Origin: Flectonema sp. DT1601
Lineage: Eukaryota; Euglenozoa; Diplonemea; Diplonemida; Diplonemidae
Assembly: GCA_964019425.1 (NCBI GenBank)
Contig: OZ025791.1
Span: forward strand, 1,030,501-1,094,500
Length of the DNA stretch: 64,000 nucleotides
Reading direction: 5' to 3'
Positions 1 through 10,475 of this stretch are shown here, one piece after another. The translations under genes were made by a program, and so were the position numbers. Positions within the stretch are counted from its first letter, which is position 1. Each line of letters begins with the position of its first letter. The notes below the pieces were generated by a model. That model searched no databases, was not told the origin of the DNA, and was given only the letters and a program-made list of their open reading frames with translations.

Positions 1-519
1 TGTTTGGTGTGTTACGTAATGTTGAATGTCGTGAAAGGAAAGTGTCTCTACACCCAACTCAGAAGTAAGTTGCTTCCACATCTCAGAAATCTCTTGCATG
101 TGATCGATGTGTAATTCCGAAATTGGTTGACATTTAGTATTAGATAAGTTTAATAAAAACTTTAACCTTCTTGGTGAAGCCTTTGGACAAACTTCATAAA
201 TTAATTTCAAAACATCATCTCTGTGTATTACCTCACTCTGACCTCTAACAACAATCATTGATTTCCTCGATTGGACTTCCGGAAATCGAACCACAACATC
301 GTCTTCGGCTGGTGACTGAGAGGGTGGCAGTTCAACTTTTATTTTTTTCCTCCCTCTTTTCTCTGCTTTGTAGGATGGCTTCAGACCGTCCAACCAAGTC
401 TTATAGTCTTCAATAACACCGTCCCCAAGAGTAAGAGGTTTTAAGTGGACTTTAAGCTCTGATTTTTTTCTGAATATTTTTCCACATCCGCAAGTCTTCT
501 CCTCACATCTATAGTGCAT
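1..519 (-). CDS. Partial gene: degenerate C2H2 zinc-finger-like protein, cut by the left window edge
   Basis: An open frame runs from an ATG at 519 to the window edge (173 codons) with no stop. Near the N terminus it reads CEEKTCGCGKIFRKKSELKVH, which resembles a C2H2 finger (Cys pair, F-x5-L-x2-H), but the second zinc-binding histidine is not obvious. The rest is a basic linker (KRGRKKIK) and a helical, charged region around HIDHMQEISEMWKQL. Codon use and protein-like composition argue for a real gene. A pyrimidine-rich acceptor (CTCACCCTCACAG) ends just upstream at about 547, so the true mRNA may begin near 546 or carry earlier exons. Function is unknown; a DNA- or RNA-binding role is only a guess from the finger-like motif. 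Confidence 0.6.
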   Translation of the reverse strand, partial: MHYRCEEKTCGCGKIFRKKSELKVHLKPLTLGDGVIEDYKTWLDGLKPSYKAEKRGRKKIKVELPPSQSPAEDDVVVRFPEVQSRKSMIVVRGQSEVIHRDDVLKLIYEVCPKASPRRLKFLLNLSNTKCQPISELHIDHMQEISEMWKQLTSELGVETLSFHDIQHYVTHQT

Positions 520-1458
520 GAGACGACAATTGCTATTTCAGAGCAACTGTGAGGGTGAGAGATCCTTTATAATACAACAAACGTTCAATAATTCCTGAGG
601 GGGTGAAGTACAATGGGGATAAAGAACTACTAACATAGGGATTTACGAGTTAGAAACCCTTTACGACCCTTTCCCAGTCGTGAGTTGCAGTCATGTGATT
701 ATATGTTGAAGAAGATATTAATTATTGAAAAAAAAAAATTTTTTTTTTTTAAAAATAAACTTGTAGATCAAACACAAAGAAAATAGTCCATCCCGCAATG
801 AAACTGGTTAGTTACACTAAGGTATGAACCAGGGCAGCAAAACTGGGCAAGTTTGAGCCTTTTGGGTAGCAGGTGGGATGTTATTAAAAAGAAACTCGCG
901 TTTTTCTAACAAAATATTTATAAACGCGGAGGTGGAAAAAAAAGCTGCTTAGAGGACACGAGAAAGGCTCCACGCAAATTACTTTTAAATCGGAAAATAA
1001 AAAGAAAATCAACTCACGCGTGAAAAAAAAAAAAAAATATACAAAAGAAACTTTAAAACAGGTGACAACTTTGACTCAAATCTCTAATAGAAAATTGTCA
1101 CGACAGAGCATCGACATCGTTCACTTACGCGAGTACATTCCAAGTACACAGTATAACGCTGTGAGAAGTTAAAGAAGATAGCTGCGTACATTGCTACTTC
1201 AATATCTTTCTTTGTTTTCGATTCACATTGTCATAAGTCCACACCACTATTTAGTGGAGAATATGTGTGTGCCCTACACAAGTGTAAACAACAAGGATAC
1301 TACCGCGTCCATCGATACTCTTAAAAAGATTTGACTTGATCGTAAATCTAAAGCAAGGTTACCGTAATAATCTACGCTTGTTGTTTACGAAAATCAACTA
1401 AATCTGACAAAAGAAAAAATGGGGGAGGAGGAGCAAATCAAGAAATGTTGTTACAAAC
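520..1458. other. Spacer with a partial dispersed-repeat copy
   Basis: No gene is visible. Bases about 591-690 are a diverged, shortened copy of the repeat family also found at 10187-10475 and 62504-62792 (shared CCTGAGGGGGTGAAGTA, AAACCCTTTACGA and CAGTCG blocks). The rest is AT-rich with short A and T runs. Confidence 0.6.
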
Positions 1459-3459
1459 TTAGCACTCAGGGAATGAAAGACATCCAGCCTTCCAGGCTGG
1501 TTCATCAGGTTGGATGGCACCAATGTTCTTCGACTTCACAGATCCGTGAGAGATTCCCTTCATGTACATAGGTGAGGTTGGTTTGGGTGCGAAGTTGCCG
1601 TTCTCCGGATCTTCCAATTGCATCGCAGGAAGTTGAACCTGGAGGATGGCATCCGTGAAGACAGCTGTCTTGTTTAGTGGAGGACCTCCTTTAGTGTCAA
1701 CTACATTGGCAACGATGTTGAAAAACGTGGAGTGGATGTTTTGCGGAACACATGGTCCCCTTCCTGGATTTCCACATGAAGGTGGAGGCGGACCGTATGT
1801 TGTAAAAGGAACGAACTCTCCCTGGCCACGTTCTGTGCTGACATTAAAGATTGTAAGGTCATAGACAAGATGGTAATCTCCCTTCAGAATTAAACCGGCC
1901 GAAGCGTCGCCGCAGATTGGATCGCGAAGAGGATTTCCACAATTGTACATAATGTTGTTATTCATCGTGATGTTCAGACTCGCATCATCACCTCTCATAC
2001 ACTTCTCACGACAGTCATGAACAATATTGTGATGGAATGATTTGGTACAGTTACTAGCACTACGGTTGTACATACATGGTGTTGGTAAGTTATCAGCGTG
2101 AATACCTGCATGATCACAACCAATCATTCCTCCTTTGCTGACATGTGCGTACGAAACCTCACAACTCAACTGCGAAGTGACGATACCGGAGTTCCCAAAG
2201 TCAGTGACAGTCACACGAGTGATCACATTGTCGGTACCCATCACCATGGTCAACTTGTCTGGAGTACCACCAAGCCAGTGACCACAGTGTTTCAAATCAG
2301 TACGGTATGGAGCGATTTCGTTTGTTGGGCTGTCGTCAATTCCGTTACCGCAGTTTGAAGGTCCAAATCCGATTTGGAGAGGAGGGAAGTCCAGAGTACC
2401 TAACCAGTCAGTGCTAACGATCAACACGTCTTCAATCAGGTTCCTCGATCCGATTACGAGAATACCTCCATGATTGCTGTACTTTAAACTAATCTTACGA
2501 AGAGTGTTATCATCACCGTGCATCATTGTGATGTTTGGCATAGGACCAGATGGGATTTCTAAGAATTCAATTCTCCTGGTGTACGAAGGGTACGTAAGAA
2601 CTAAGTCAGTAGCTGAGCAGCCAGTACAATTCTGCATGGTGAAAGTGCATCCGAAGAACGACGATGATGCAACCTCAAGGGGTCCAGTTTTTTGGGAACC
2701 GTAGAAACATAAGTCGCGCATCTTCATCGAGACACGAGTTCCTGGAGGCTTGCTGTCAGGTGTCCAGACGTATAATTTCCATTCCTTTGTGTCCAGAAAC
2801 CACTCTCCAGGGGCATCCAATGCAGCAAGAATGCCAGAAAGAAAATAACGACTTCCGACGTAGGCTCCGATAGCACGAGGCTTCTCGTTTGGAAGCGGGA
2901 GGGTGTAGTTGAAAGTACCCGCAGAGGCATTGTAGTCCAGCACAGTTCGAGTGTAGGTAAAGATTCTCTTGTCAGAGTTGAGTGTGGCTATAGCTCCATT
3001 CCAATCGATCCCAGTCTTATTGAGGTCAGGATCGTATATCTGACCGTAGCGCGTTCCCTTGGCAGCCTCCTTCCATGCCTTCGATACATCGAGCATGTCT
3101 TCGAGGTTAGCGTTTGGCCATCTAGCCTCGCTGATGAAAGACTCGTCAACGAACAGCTGCTGAGTGTCGAAGTGAAGCGGTTCTGGAAGGTCCTGCACAT
3201 AGATATCTCCCTTCCATACCTTCCAGTTGTCAGGCACTGCTTCCGTCCCATCGAACTTCGTCTGGTCAGGTCCGGATCCTTCAATTCGAACACCCTTTGA
3301 ACTCCTCACTGATTCTTTCCATACTCCAGTACCTACTTTACAAGTGTCTCCTTCTGCTGCTCCATCAACACATTCTTGAACCGACTTGAAATCACCAGTC
3401 GCCTTGTCGACGGTGTGCACTGCCGCAAGCACGGCAGACACGAATGCCGTTTGTAACAT
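1459..3459 (-). CDS. Secreted right-handed parallel beta-helix protein (pectin-lyase fold)
   Basis: The 666-residue protein starts with a short hydrophobic stretch (MLQTAFVSAVLAAVHTVDKA) that fits a signal peptide. The N-terminal part (residues 20-80) has the phrases found at the start of pectin-lyase-fold repeats: DFKSVQECVDGA, GTGVWKESV and GVRIEGSGPDQT. Next comes LFVDESFISEARWPN, a block typical of large beta-helix polysaccharide-active proteins. Regularly spaced N/D/G-rich strands (residues about 260-560) look like helix coils, with numerous Cys and N-glycosylation sequons that suit an extracellular protein. Family members are polysaccharide lyases, glycosidases or surface proteins; no catalytic residue can be assigned here, so the substrate is unknown. 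Upstream, TATAAA at about -45 and CCTCCTCCCCCAACAG, with the first exonic base at 3474, precede the ATG. Confidence 0.8.
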   Translation of the reverse strand: MLQTAFVSAVLAAVHTVDKATGDFKSVQECVDGAAEGDTCKVGTGVWKESVRSSKGVRIEGSGPDQTKFDGTEAVPDNWKVWKGDIYVQDLPEPLHFDTQQLFVDESFISEARWPNANLEDMLDVSKAWKEAAKGTRYGQIYDPDLNKTGIDWNGAIATLNSDKRIFTYTRTVLDYNASAGTFNYTLPLPNEKPRAIGAYVGSRYFLSGILAALDAPGEWFLDTKEWKLYVWTPDSKPPGTRVSMKMRDLCFYGSQKTGPLEVASSSFFGCTFTMQNCTGCSATDLVLTYPSYTRRIEFLEIPSGPMPNITMMHGDDNTLRKISLKYSNHGGILVIGSRNLIEDVLIVSTDWLGTLDFPPLQIGFGPSNCGNGIDDSPTNEIAPYRTDLKHCGHWLGGTPDKLTMVMGTDNVITRVTVTDFGNSGIVTSQLSCEVSYAHVSKGGMIGCDHAGIHADNLPTPCMYNRSASNCTKSFHHNIVHDCREKCMRGDDASLNITMNNNIMYNCGNPLRDPICGDASAGLILKGDYHLVYDLTIFNVSTERGQGEFVPFTTYGPPPPSCGNPGRGPCVPQNIHSTFFNIVANVVDTKGGPPLNKTAVFTDAILQVQLPAMQLEDPENGNFAPKPTSPMYMKGISHGSVKSKNIGAIQPDEPAWKAGCLSFPEC

Positions 3460-5050
3460 TTTGTATGAAGCTTACTGTTGGGGGAGGAGGATTGTGTTTA
3501 TATGAACTCAGATGACAGTATTGTTGGGAATCCCATTCGATTCAGGTTTGTTGTCCGTTAACGTGCTCTGGATATGATGACCTGCTGTGAGAAGAAGGAA
3601 TAAAAAAAACAAGACGGTAAGAGAAGTAACACACATGCACAGTATTCAACGGCGCTCCAAAGTTTTTTATTATTTTCTGAACCACTAATAAAAACAAAGG
3701 CAAGGCGCAAATAAACATGAAATACTTTCAGAAGCCTGCAGCTACTGATTTTCTTTTTTTTTTTTTTTTTTTTTTTTCTTCCTCGCGCTCACCCCTCTGT
3801 TGTTCATCACAAAAAGATGGGGAAATAAAAAAAAAAAATAAAAAAAGGTAAATAATAATGAGAAAAGGGGGGCTTGGGGGGGGGAAATTATGGAAAAAAA
3901 AGAAAATGTCGTTGCTTTGTCATACTGTGGAATGACAAACTACGACAACTAAACAAAATAATAACATCGGTTGCTTCGCTGGGTAGGTCTGCTTTAAATT
4001 TTATCATCAAATTCAAGTAATTAATAATTAATAAACGGGTTCTCTACTTGCTTCGTTTATTATTACTTTGCCAAAAATAACAATTTCCTTGTTTTTTTTT
4101 TTTTGTTTTTTTTTAAAATGTCTTCTTTTGTTTTCTACTCCCAAAAAAGTTTGTTTTTTTGTGAACCGAAATGAGCCTCACATTCAACAGTTTCTACGTT
4201 AGGCATGTGTTAATGAGAGTAAAAAAAAAAACAAAAATAAAGTTAAATTTCTCAATAAATAGAAAGTTACACTCTGAAGTAAATAAATAAACGTCTGCCT
4301 ACTGTTGAGGCTGAAGAAACTAAAAAAGTTAGGAATAACCGATGCTTTTTGTGTAGCATTCTTTTCATGTTTTAATAAATTTGCTCCCTCTCTCTCTTTT
4401 TTTTTTTCTTTTTTTTTTTGTTGTTGTTTACGCACAAGAACAGTCATCGCTTTGGTTCCCACACTCCTGATGAAAACGAGGCGGCGGGGGGGGGGAAATG
4501 AATAAAAAAAATGACAAAGACAGAAAAAGGAGAAAAAGAGGAAGAAAGAAAAAAAAAAAAAAAAAAGAGGGGGAGTGAAGTAAATGATCAGACTGAGAAT
4601 GGTCCGGCCGCGAAACAATAATTGGATTTTGAAACTTACCTCAAACACTGCCTTGCTTTTTTTTTTTTTTTTTTTTTTAAATTATGTTTTTTTTCTTTTT
4701 TGCATATTTTGTTTTTTTATGCTCGCAGGGAATGCCCAGCTGCCAACAGTCATCCTTTCAAGTGACTTCGGGAACAGGCTATCGGATTGAGCCTACAGGC
4801 CAAACACACGGTCTCCAATTGTTCCAGTTTTTGGCTTTTTCGGAGCTCTATTTGTGAAGCGTTGCAGCAGAGTGAAAATAAGTAGGAAGATAGAAGAATG
4901 CGGTACTTGACAGCGAATGGTATCTTTTCAACCTTGTCATATCAAGTCTCCATCAAGCAAAGTAATTTGCTATTCGTGTGGATGGCACAGTTAGCGCGGC
5001 AACTAGTTAGGCCTACTGATGTTGAATCGTTTCTTTTATTTCTCTCAATT
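3460..5050. other. AT-rich spacer with homopolymer runs
   Basis: A 1.6-kb spacer dominated by T, A and G runs, including T runs at about 3750-3778 and 4658-4678, mixed A/T runs at 3820-3900 and a G run near 4486. Open frames here are low-complexity products of the runs. No gene or RNA is recognised. Confidence 0.6.
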
Positions 5051-6601
5051 CTATTCCTCGCAACATGCTTTTCGAATATCGTGTACCAGATGCCTTATGT
5101 CGTCTTCAGAGAGGTTTCTTGAAAATCTTTCACCATTCCATCCGTACTTATCGCTCTGCATAATTGTTGATACTGCTGCTCCCTTTTCAGATTTGACTAC
5201 TTCGCGAAAGACTTCCAGAAGAGGTTGGGCAGCAGAGGTTGTTGTAGCACCAGGTTGACTGGCAACACTCGACAGTAAATCAACTAACTGATCAACTTCA
5301 TAAGGAAGAGCATTCTGTTGGAATACGACATCCTCTTCAGTACTTTGTGGATTCAAAGTCCCTTCGAAACCAGTTCTAGAAATCCCTTCTGTGTCCTTAG
5401 CAAGAGAACCAGCCTCTTGCTTTGCTGCCTGTAGTGCAGCACGAAGTTCTCTGGTCATCGTGCTTGGGTTTCGCTTGTGAAATAGAATTGTCTCTTCATA
5501 GAGAGCTCGTTTGATTCCCTCAATAGTATCGAGATCACCATCATTTATATTTAAATCAAAGTGAGTTACTCTGCCACAATCTTCATCGTCTTCGTCGTGT
5601 AGCTGAGCTAAGAATGGATGTGTCAAGGCTTCTTCAACAGTTATTCTATCTGCGGGATTGAAAACAAGCATATTATCTATTATATTGAGAGCATGTACAC
5701 CTAAAGGTTCATCTCGAATATGAGGGAATCGGGTATTCCAATCCGTCCGTTCTCTTCTTCCTTTTTTACAATCAACTCCAATGTATCTTTGGGTGACGTA
5801 CTTACGAGCAGCGTTGCTGCCAGACATGGCGTCGGATGTCTCTGGGGATCCAACAACTTCAATAATCTTATCAATTTGATTGATTCGGTCGACACCTCTG
5901 AATAGTTGTTTGCTACCAAACATTTCAGCTAATATACATCCAACACCCCACATGTCTACAGCATGAGAATATTCTTTTGATTCCATAACAAGCTCCGGTG
6001 CTCTGTACCACCTCATAGTAACGTAATCTGTCATGTAAGGGTCGTCTTCCTTTGCTTCACGTGCAAGTCCAAAGTCACAAATCTTAATGTCTAGTGTGGC
6101 GTAATTTACTAAAATGTTTGATGGAGTGATATCTCTGTGAATAACTGATGCTGCTTTCATAGTCTTCAGTCCCGATAGAATCTGATAAAGCATGTACTGA
6201 ACCTGAACAAGTGATAACGACTGACCAGATTTTAAAATACTTCGAAGATCTGAGTCAGCGAGTTCCATAACAATCCAAAGTTCTTCGAAATTAACAGATC
6301 GAGGAGTAATTAAATTTAGTAGTCCTATTATGTTGTCAGCTCTCTCTTCACCAATTACTTCCTTGTGAAAGTGTGCCAACAGTTTTACTTCTCGTAGTAT
6401 TCTCTTTGCTAATTCCGGTCTTTGAAAAATAACCGGACTGATTTTCTTTAATGCAACCGCTTCTCCTGTTTTCGTGTCAACACCCTTCAGTACAACTCCA
6501 TAGCTACCCGCTCCTACTATTTTTAGTAAGCGGTATCTCGGATCTAACTCTTGCAGCTCCGTTGAGAGTTTACCGATATCAGCACCCTTACCTGCCGACA
6601 T
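5051..6601 (-). CDS. MAP kinase, TDY type, with altered catalytic-loop lysine
   Basis: A 516-residue protein with a full kinase domain in about residues 22-345: glycine loop GAGSYGVV, ATP lysine in VALKKI, helix C glutamate in ILREVKLL, DFG in KICDFGLAR, activation loop MTDYVTMRWYRAPE, and the CMGC-type insert. The TDY phosphorylation motif, the Pro-directed APE region and a C-terminal DDEDDEDCGR-like acidic docking patch place it among MAP kinases; TDY forms are known in plants and protists. The catalytic loop reads HRDITPSN, so the lysine usual in HRDLKPSN is threonine. That lysine helps phosphoryl transfer, so activity may be reduced or use a different arrangement. A roughly 150-residue tail of unknown role follows. 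An acceptor-like CCTTCATAG ends at 6620, 18 nt before the ATG. Identity as a MAPK is firm; activity is open. Confidence 0.93.
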   Translation of the reverse strand: MSAGKGADIGKLSTELQELDPRYRLLKIVGAGSYGVVLKGVDTKTGEAVALKKISPVIFQRPELAKRILREVKLLAHFHKEVIGEERADNIIGLLNLITPRSVNFEELWIVMELADSDLRSILKSGQSLSLVQVQYMLYQILSGLKTMKAASVIHRDITPSNILVNYATLDIKICDFGLAREAKEDDPYMTDYVTMRWYRAPELVMESKEYSHAVDMWGVGCILAEMFGSKQLFRGVDRINQIDKIIEVVGSPETSDAMSGSNAARKYVTQRYIGVDCKKGRRERTDWNTRFPHIRDEPLGVHALNIIDNMLVFNPADRITVEEALTHPFLAQLHDEDDEDCGRVTHFDLNINDGDLDTIEGIKRALYEETILFHKRNPSTMTRELRAALQAAKQEAGSLAKDTEGISRTGFEGTLNPQSTEEDVVFQQNALPYEVDQLVDLLSSVASQPGATTTSAAQPLLEVFREVVKSEKGAAVSTIMQSDKYGWNGERFSRNLSEDDIRHLVHDIRKACCEE

Positions 6602-7170
6602 CTTTTCCTTTGAGTTTTGCTATGAAGGAATGAAATGTATTAAAACAGAAAAAACAGGAATGCCTTAGTATTAAGTTCAATCCTCCCTCCTCGAAGTCAT
6701 ATTTCAGGACTTTGTGTGCTGTAAGATGAGATAAAATATATTGTTTTTTTTTTTTGTTTTTGCAACAAAAGGAAAACAGAGGAGATAAATAAGTAATCAG
6801 ATGTGAAGCATCCTGTTGTGTGGAGCAGTTAAAAATTAGAGCGGCGCAATGTCACCAATCATGCGAGTTTTCTTCATCTGACTGAAGTGTACTTCACTGA
6901 AGGCAATCGCGCCAGCGTCCAATTGCTTTTATTAGTTGTTGTTATCGTTCGATGTGTCATTCGCACAGAAGGAAAAGAATAGTCAAATGTCATAACACAG
7001 TCACCTGTGCGTTAGATGATGTTGTATTCGTGACCTTCTCACAAGTTTAGTTAAAATGGAACAAAAAAAAAAGTTATCCGACACGAGTAACATCAAAACA
7101 TTACCCGTCATACATAACAAGAAATAAAATAAAATAAAACAAAAAAGAAATTCGGTTGTGTAAAAGACAG
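6602..7170. other. Spacer, no recognised feature
   Basis: AT-rich, with a T run near 6745. I see no gene or clear repeat. Confidence 0.5.
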
Positions 7171-8568
7171 CTATCGTGCCCGTACAGCACTGGGCATGTA
7201 ATCCCAAAATAGTTTGTAGCTGGAAGACTCGGATTCTGCGGATTTCCAGTTTCGAGTTTTGTGGCAATCAACTGCGGTATCAACACGGATAGTATCCATA
7301 ATAATTGCATGAGCTTTTAAACGAGAAGCCTGTGTTTGAATATATCCCGTTATATCAGATGGTGATGGAGTAAGTAAAGAAGGATGTTCTACTACAGTTG
7401 GTGAACTTCTATCAATGGCAGTAGCAGAACCCTTGAAAAGACGAACAGTCACACAGCCGTCAATAACTTCTTGAGATTTTTTAACAGCTGCTTGAATGAA
7501 GTCCATTTCAGGACTGAACCAAAAACCATTATAAACTAATTCTGAGAATTTTGGAGTAAACATTTCTCTGATATTCATAACTTCTTTATCCATTGCGATA
7601 CCTTCGATGTCTTGGTGAGCAGACATTAGAATTTCACCAGCTGGACATTCAAGTAATCTCCTGCTCTTGATACCAATAAACTTATTGTCCACGATATCGA
7701 TTCTACCTATTCCATGTTTCGATCCCAAATCAGACAACAATTTGAAGATAGAGACGATTTCAGTCTCATGATCATCTGTGGTGATTCCTTTAACTTCAAC
7801 AGGACGACCATCTTTAAAAGTTATTATAATTTTGTCAGGTGATTCTGCTGTTCGAATAGGGTCAGCGATTCCCCATGCATGAGCTTTTGCAGGCTTGTGA
7901 GGATCAGTCAGATCACCTCCCCATTTACAAGAAGCGTACATGTTTGAATCTTCTGAACCACTGTGAGGTACATGTGGCATATCAGGTAAACTGTGTGACT
8001 TGCACCATTCTATTATTGTTTCCCTGCTTTCACAGATTTGGCGAAATTCCGGATCCCTGCATGGAGCTATCACGTTAACTTGAGGGTACAAAGCCGCATA
8101 GGTAAGTTCAAAGTGACATTGATCATTACCCAAACCACTACATCCATGAGAAACACTTCCGTATCCTTCTTTTTGAGCGATCTGAACTTGCTTTCTCGCT
8201 ATTACAAATCTCGACAAGGCTGTTCCCAACAAATCCCTTCCCTCGTAACAGGCGTTGGCTTGCAGTGTGGGTACTACGAAGTCCTGTAAGAATTCTGAGC
8301 GCATGTCCTCAATGTAGACGTCTGATGCACCAATGCCAATAGCTAGTTTTCGGATTTCTTCGAAGTCACACTCTTGTCCAAGGAAGGAAAACAGTACTGA
8401 CACTTCATAGCCTTTTAATAGTAACCATTTTAAAGCGATTACTCCCAGTAGCCCTCCACTGAAGCTGAGAAGAACCCGCTTATCGTCGATGTCGCATTCG
8501 TGAACTGACTGTCCTCGTTGCGGACTCGAATCAGGTGACACCATACTACCATGAAGATCGTATTCCAT
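7171..8568 (-). CDS. Argininosuccinate synthase-like protein with eroded ATP site
   Basis: The 465-residue protein follows the argininosuccinate synthase fold from end to end: an N-terminal PP-loop region, YEGRDLLGTALSRFVIARKQVQIA, HGCSGLGNDQCHFEL, KHGIGRIDIVDNKFIGIKSR, HQDIEGIAMDKEV and ELVYNGFWFSPEMDF. The normal enzyme joins citrulline and aspartate using ATP (urea/arginine pathway, cytosol). Here the nucleotide signature SGGLDTS reads SGGLLGV at about residue 38, and the substrate segment TGKGNDQVRFE reads SGLGNDQCHFE at about residue 146. Losing the D/T/S of the PP-loop together with the K and R of the second block makes normal catalysis unlikely. The C terminus extends some 40 residues past the usual end. 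The acceptor-like CTTCTCAG sits 25 nt before the ATG. The sequence is otherwise well kept, so it is probably expressed and constrained as a pseudoenzyme rather than a decaying gene. Confidence 0.88.
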   Translation of the reverse strand: MEYDLHGSMVSPDSSPQRGQSVHECDIDDKRVLLSFSGGLLGVIALKWLLLKGYEVSVLFSFLGQECDFEEIRKLAIGIGASDVYIEDMRSEFLQDFVVPTLQANACYEGRDLLGTALSRFVIARKQVQIAQKEGYGSVSHGCSGLGNDQCHFELTYAALYPQVNVIAPCRDPEFRQICESRETIIEWCKSHSLPDMPHVPHSGSEDSNMYASCKWGGDLTDPHKPAKAHAWGIADPIRTAESPDKIIITFKDGRPVEVKGITTDDHETEIVSIFKLLSDLGSKHGIGRIDIVDNKFIGIKSRRLLECPAGEILMSAHQDIEGIAMDKEVMNIREMFTPKFSELVYNGFWFSPEMDFIQAAVKKSQEVIDGCVTVRLFKGSATAIDRSSPTVVEHPSLLTPSPSDITGYIQTQASRLKAHAIIMDTIRVDTAVDCHKTRNWKSAESESSSYKLFWDYMPSAVRAR

Positions 8569-8907
8569 TTTGTGTGTAGTTAGTAATGTGTCACTGAGAA
8601 GTGTAAATAAAGGTTTCTATTTACCGCATGTATTCTATTGCTTGTGTTGACTTGAATTAGAAAGAATAATTAAAATTTTACATCAATCAAATTGCTGTAC
8701 TCATCAGTAGATAATTGTTCCACAAACAAAGTGTAAATAAGAGAAGCTTTTTGTTGTTGCTGTTGTTGTTTTTGTTTTCCTTCTTTCCTTTCTTTTTGAT
8801 CAATGGTTAGGTGAGAGTAATATTAATTTTTTTTTATGTACCTTTTTTTTTTTTTTTTTTTTTTTTTTGAATAGAACAAGGCAGTATTAACTAACCCATC
8901 GTCTATA

Positions 8908-9230
8908 AATAGCGAACAAGTTATCATAAAATAACATAATACAACCAATCCATAAATCACAAGGACACGTCTCAGATCCAACACAACTTCTGCTTTCAAA
9001 GAAGAGTTATTTCTCAGGTAACTAGAAAAACAAATTTAGGCAGGCAGACTTATAAAACGATGGATAAATAGATAAAGAAATCTATACATTACTTATTGCG
9101 CATCATTGATGCAAGCAAAATAACGCAAGTAGACCCAATCCTGATAAGAGTGGTATGGTATAGGCTAGGCTAACAGTGGGTGTATACTGAACACAGTATG
9201 CTATTGTCAGCTTTCCACCTTAGACAGAAT
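8908..9230 (+). repeat. Dispersed repeat R3, copy 1
   Basis: Shares scattered blocks with 22999-23166 and 63145-63460: TAGCGAACAAGTTATCATAA, AATCACAAGGACA, GCATCATTGATGCAAGCAAA and TAGACCCAATCCTGATA, in the same order. No ORF, terminal repeat or tail is seen, so the class of repeat is not known. Confidence 0.6.
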
Positions 9231-10186
9231 GATACAAACTTAAGGAGAAAACAACAAGATGAACAGAACAGAACCACAGCAATAAGGTTAAACAAGAGGG
9301 TACCTAATACTTTTCTACAAGTAAGTTTTTTGAGAAAAATAGGTAAAGAAGTCGAAAAAAAAAGAATTATTTCATGCTTAATCAAGTTGTTTTTTTTTTG
9401 TTTTTGTTTTTACATTAAATGTGTAAAGATAACAAAAAAAAAAGGAAAGTTAAGAGAAAACATGTTAGTGAAAAAGAAATACTTTTACGAACGTGATGCA
9501 CAAAAGTAGGAAATTAAAATTTCAAATAAGATCAAAAGACAAAATTACATGTTTGCATTCGAATGAAAAAACTTTTCCAACATCTGAATCGATGAGAGAA
9601 GACAATCCGTATCAAATCTCCCACAGAAAAGATTGTACTGTGAGATATTAATTTCCAATCACAATTCATCTGCCAGAAATGATACTATGCTTTTATGATG
9701 AAGACAGAGATGGATGCTCACCCTGGCAACTGCAAAAAGCGGACGTACAAATAAATAAAAGAACGAAAGAGTAATGCGTGCCATAGTTGGTTGCTACAAA
9801 TATTGTGGTTTTAAAAGATTTTAAAAGTGTTGTTGCCAACGATAACAAAACCCAATCACAGTGAGCCGCCACGTCGATAGGCAGTTCAGAAGCGCCTTGA
9901 GAGTAATTATTACGATAAACAAACTAAAAAGATTCATCACAGCACCTCAGAAAACCGAAAGTGGAAAATGCTCTCACCTTGCCCAAGAGACTAACAAATT
10001 GAAACAACTAAAGAAAATAAAAGAGAAGTTAGTTAGTTAGTTAGTTAGAGAAACGATCTGGGAGTGGAGGAAAGGGAAAAAAAATAAAAAATCTTTTTTA
10101 CCCATATAAAGCATCTTTCTTTATAAGACAAGATGACTGTTGGGGTAGGAACGGATTACTCAAAAAAAAAAAATAAATAAATAAAT

Positions 10187-10475
10187 ATGATTGAGCCTTT
10201 GATCTTGTTCGGTAATTCCTGAGGGGTGAAGTATAATGGGAGGGTTAAAGAATCACTTGCATAGGGCTTGGCGCTGCTAGTCGGAAATCGGAAAAAACCC
10301 TTTACGAACACACACAAAACGTTTTTGCTTTTTCGCAGTCGCTGAAACCGATTTAACCTAAAAGTAAGAAATTGGTTTGGATTAGTTTCAGCGACGCAAC
10401 TAGAGAAAAGGAAAAGGGAGAAAAACACGGAGGGGAAAACGGGGAACGGAATTGCGAACTGTGATCTATCGGGTC
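10187..10475 (-). repeat. Dispersed repeat R1, copy A
   Basis: About 290 bp that match 62504-62792 in inverted orientation over nearly the whole length; shared blocks include TAATTCCTGAGGGGTGAAG, GCTTGGCGCTGCTAGTCGG and TTTCAGCGACGCAACTAG. Read on the minus strand, the element ends in a T-rich run (TTTATTTATTTATTTTTTTT), which could be a Pol III-type terminator. No coding frame. A SINE-like element or a non-coding RNA family are both possible. Confidence 0.7.

Noticed and set aside
1646-2358. Plus-strand frames within the beta-helix gene
   Set aside because: They are antisense shadows of a well-supported gene and have no protein features of their own.
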